From positions 1,788,001 through 1,852,000 of the forward strand of contig NZ_CP091110.1 in assembly GCF_021560175.1 (NCBI RefSeq): DNA of 64,000 nucleotides. Reading direction: 5' to 3'. The translations under genes and the position numbers were made by a program. Each line of letters starts with the position of its first letter. The stretch's first letter is position 1. Origin of the DNA: Neobacillus drentensis (lineage in GTDB: Bacteria; Bacillota; Bacilli; Bacillales; Cytobacillaceae). The notes under the pieces are model-generated. The model saw only the letters and a list, made by a program, of their open reading frames with translations. It did no database searches and had not been told where the DNA came from. This document shows positions 61,815-64,000 of this stretch, piece after piece.

Positions 61815-61857
61815 ATCTAGCTCGAGCCCCTAATCAAGGCGCTTATGCTTTAAAATA
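61815..61857 (-). repeat. Family A repeat fragment A8
   Basis: TCTAGCTCGAGCCCCTAATCAAGGCGCTTATGCTTTAA contains the right end and left end of family A in reverse orientation (compare GAGCCCCTAG and TCAAGGCGCCTCCGCTTTAA in A1 and A2) with the middle missing. It lies immediately before pyrH. Confidence 0.65.
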
Positions 61858-61875
61858 ATACATACGGAGGTTTAT

Positions 61876-62601
61876 ATGAGCGGTCCAAAGTACAAAAGAG
61901 TGGTTTTAAAATTAAGTGGGGAAGCACTTGCTGGAGAGTCCAGTTTTGGAATTAAACCTTCTGTTATTAAGTCAATTGCTGAACAGGTAAAAGAAGTAGC
62001 AGAACTAGGTGTTGAAGTAGCTGTTGTCGTGGGCGGAGGTAATATTTGGCGCGGTAAAATTGGCAGTGAAATGGGAATGGATAGAGCCACTGCTGATTAT
62101 ATGGGCATGCTTGCAACCGTGATGAATTCTTTAGCTCTTCAGGATAGCCTAGAGCAACTAGGAATTGAATCCCGTGTACAAACATCAATTGAAATGCGCC
62201 AAGTAGCAGAACCGTATATTCGACGTCGTGCTATGAGACATTTAGAAAAACAACGGGTTGTTATCTTTGCAGCAGGTACAGGTAATCCTTACTTCTCCAC
62301 CGATACAACAGCAGCATTAAGGGCAGCGGAGATTGATGCAGAAGTGATTCTAATGGCGAAAAACAATGTCGATGGAGTTTATTCAGCAGATCCTAGAATT
62401 GATCCAAATGCCACGAAGTATGAAGATCTTACCTTCTTAGATGTAATTAAGGAAGGATTAGCGGTTATGGATTCAACTGCTTCTTCACTATGTATGGATA
62501 ATGATATTCCGCTCATTGTTTTCTCCATTATGGAACAGGGAAATATTAAAAAAGCCGTTATGGGTGAAAAAATTGGAACAATCGTTAGGGGGAAAAATTA
62601 A
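61876..62601 (+). CDS. pyrH: Uridylate kinase
   Basis: Phosphorylates UMP to UDP, linking the pyrimidine pathway at the start of the window to RNA and cell-wall precursors. The 241-residue hexameric enzyme has [40 protein letters not shown] and [23 protein letters not shown] precedes the ATG. The stop overlaps the first base of frr. Confidence 0.97.
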   Translation: MSGPKYKRVVLKLSGEALAGESSFGIKPSVIKSIAEQVKEVAELGVEVAVVVGGGNIWRGKIGSEMGMDRATADYMGMLATVMNSLALQDSLEQLGIESRVQTSIEMRQVAEPYIRRRAMRHLEKQRVVIFAAGTGNPYFSTDTTAALRAAEIDAEVILMAKNNVDGVYSADPRIDPNATKYEDLTFLDVIKEGLAVMDSTASSLCMDNDIPLIVFSIMEQGNIKKAVMGEKIGTIVRGKN

Positions 62602-63158
62602 TGCCAAAACAAGTCATCGCTTCAACAAAAGACCGTATGACCAAAGCAATCCAAGCTTATACTCGTGAGCTTGCAAGTATTCGTGCCGGACGGGCGAGTG
62701 CCTCATTATTAGATCGTATTACAGTTGATTATTATGGAGCGCCTACACCCGTCAATCAAGTTGCGGGGATTAGCACTCCAGAAGCACGTTTACTTGTGAT
62801 TCAGCCATACGATAAGTCAATTCTAGGTGATATTGAAAAAGCGATTCTGAAATCTGATTTAGGTTTAAATCCTTCAAATGATGGTTCCATTATCCGTATT
62901 GCCATTCCGCAATTGACTGAAGAAAGACGGAAAGAACTAGTTAAAGTGGTAAAAAAAGAAGCAGAAGAAGCAAAAATAGCGATTCGCAACATTCGCCGTG
63001 ATGGAAACGATGATTTGAAAAAGCTAGAGAAAAATGGGGGAATTACAGAAGATGCCCTTCGTGGTTACTCAGATGATATCCAGAAGCTTACGGATGAGTT
63101 CATTCAAAAAGTCGATCAAATCACGAAAGATAAAGAAAAAGAAATTTTAGAAGTGTAA
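62601..63158 (+). CDS. frr: Ribosome recycling factor
   Basis: Splits ribosomes after termination together with EF-G. The 185 residues have [19 protein letters not shown] near residue 28, cited as the family core, and a long three-helix bundle with many charged residues, ending DKEKEILEV. The TAATG overlap and AGGGGG site upstream suggest coupling to pyrH. A good terminator follows. Confidence 0.97.
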   Translation: MPKQVIASTKDRMTKAIQAYTRELASIRAGRASASLLDRITVDYYGAPTPVNQVAGISTPEARLLVIQPYDKSILGDIEKAILKSDLGLNPSNDGSIIRIAIPQLTEERRKELVKVVKKEAEEAKIAIRNIRRDGNDDLKKLEKNGGITEDALRGYSDDIQKLTDEFIQKVDQITKDKEKEILEV

Positions 63159-63180
63159 TTTATCTGCTGGCAGTTAAAAG

Positions 63181-63206
63181 ACCCTCTTTAAAAGGGGGTT
63201 TTTTCT
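63181..63206 (+). terminator. Terminator after frr
   Basis: ACCCTCTTT / AAAGGGGGT (9 bp with one G-U pair) followed by TTTTTCTC. Confidence 0.85.
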
Positions 63207-63415
63207 CTATTTTTTAATGATTCCAGACTGTCCCTAAAATTTTCTGAACATTATTCTTAATTACTGTTATTTTACATAGGTTATTATTAGAGATATCTTT
63301 AAGGTTTTTTGGTATGATAATATCATCTAACCAGAAGATACTTTTACATATTTGGATAAGTGAATCCATGGTTTATTATCGGAGGATATGATTAATTAAC
63401 CTGAGGAGCAATGTT

Positions 63416-64000
63416 ATGTTGAATAAATTTGGGCTTTGGAAGAAGCCGGCTAACTCTTCCACACTCCGAGATAAAATAGAAGAAATAAAAGAATCACCTG
63501 TTCCTGAACATGTTGCTATTATTATGGACGGTAATGGGCGCTGGGCTAAAAAAAGGGCTTTACCACGTATTGCTGGTCATCACGAAGGCATGAAGGTGGT
63601 TCGAAAGACAACCATGCTGGCGAACAATCTCGGAATTAAGGCCTTAACCTTATATGCCTTTTCTACTGAGAACTGGAAACGTCCAAAAAATGAAGTGGAA
63701 TATATTATGAAGCTTCCGGAAGAATTTTTAGGTACTTTTCTTCCTGAACTGATTGAAAATAATGTTCAAGTTAAAATGATGGGATATAAAGATCAACTGC
63801 CGTCACATACACTCCGCGCAATCGAGAGGGCGGTCGAAGAAACAAAGAATAATACAGGACTGGTCCTGAATTTTGCCTTGAATTATGGAAGCAGGGCGGA
63901 AATCCTCGATGCTGTAAAGCAAATTATAAATGATAGCAAAAATGGCATACTGAAGGATATAGAACTAAACGAACAAGTCTTTTCCTCCTATTTAATGAGT
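63416..64000 (+). CDS. uppS: Undecaprenyl diphosphate synthase (3' end cut by window)
   Basis: Builds the C55 lipid carrier for peptidoglycan and wall polymers from isopentenyl diphosphate. The frame is open to the last base, giving 195 of about 260 residues. Signature motifs are present: IIMDGNGRWAKKR (catalytic Asp), LTLYAFSTENWKRP and LNFALNYGSRAEI. ATG 63416 has GAGGAG about eight bases upstream; the ATG at 63411 is out of frame. It begins 257 bases after frr, so it likely has its own promoter and starts the usual uppS-cdsA-dxr-rasP run. Confidence 0.95.
   Translation, partial: MLNKFGLWKKPANSSTLRDKIEEIKESPVPEHVAIIMDGNGRWAKKRALPRIAGHHEGMKVVRKTTMLANNLGIKALTLYAFSTENWKRPKNEVEYIMKLPEEFLGTFLPELIENNVQVKMMGYKDQLPSHTLRAIERAVEETKNNTGLVLNFALNYGSRAEILDAVKQIINDSKNGILKDIELNEQVFSSYLMS

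Noticed and set aside
63388..63399. Three-codon leader frame (ATG ATT AAT TAA) after a GGAGG before uppS
   Set aside because: It is too short to judge; a chance Shine-Dalgarno and ATG are likely. No attenuator hairpin was seen.

Overview
The window is a 64-kb piece of a low-GC Gram-positive chromosome. Gene order follows the pyr-to-uppS region of Bacillus subtilis closely: pyrimidine operon, rqcH, yloB, gmk/rpoZ/coaBC/priA/def/fmt/rsmB/rlmN/prpC/prkC/rsgA, thiN, spoVM, rpmB, yloU/fakA, sda, recG, fapR/plsX/fabD/fabG/acpP, rnc/smc/ftsY, ylxM/ffh, rpsP to rplS, rbgA, rnhB, sucCD, dprA, topA, trmFO, hslVU/codY, rpsB/tsf, pyrH/frr/uppS. A spoVM gene points to an endospore former. Protein similarity, judged from memory, and the kinds of intergenic repeats suggest Bacillaceae, perhaps a Neobacillus-like Bacillus. 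The species cannot be fixed from the sequence alone.

Layout. 1-5854: end of the pyr operon (carB is cut by the window edge), genes overlapping by a few bases. 5988-7697: rqcH on the minus strand, converging on pyrE across a bidirectional terminator. 7861-10539: a Ca2+-type P-ATPase. 10642-24366: nucleotide, tRNA and protein-maturation genes ending in the PrpC/PrkC/RsgA signalling and ribosome-assembly cluster. 24477-28273: thiN, tiny spoVM, divergent rpmB, yloU and fakA. 28398-32058: serine dehydratase and recG. 32305-35948: FapR-controlled lipid synthesis, with a clear promoter and operator. 36154-46366: rnc, smc, ftsY, ffh and a ribosomal protein/tRNA-rRNA modification run. 46587-54831: signal peptidase, rbgA, rnhB, sucCD, dprA and topA. 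55367-59797: trmFO, hslVU and codY. 59997-64000: rpsB, tsf, pyrH, frr and the start of uppS.

Several genes present at these junctions in B. subtilis are missing here: the sulfate-assimilation genes between pyrE and rqcH, rpe between rsgA and thiN, ylqG/ylqH around rbgA-rnhB, xerC (codV) between trmFO and hslV, and the whole fla/che operon between codY and rpsB.

The least explained DNA is intergenic repeat DNA. Two GC-rich interspersed families (A and B) occur as full, internally deleted and ends-only copies. A 52-bp tandem array of hairpin units lies between topA and trmFO, and a 21-bp repeat follows pyrE. I saw no tRNA, rRNA, CRISPR array, insertion sequence with transposase, prophage or defence genes. 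I found no convincing undescribed multi-gene system: the coding part is conserved housekeeping DNA.
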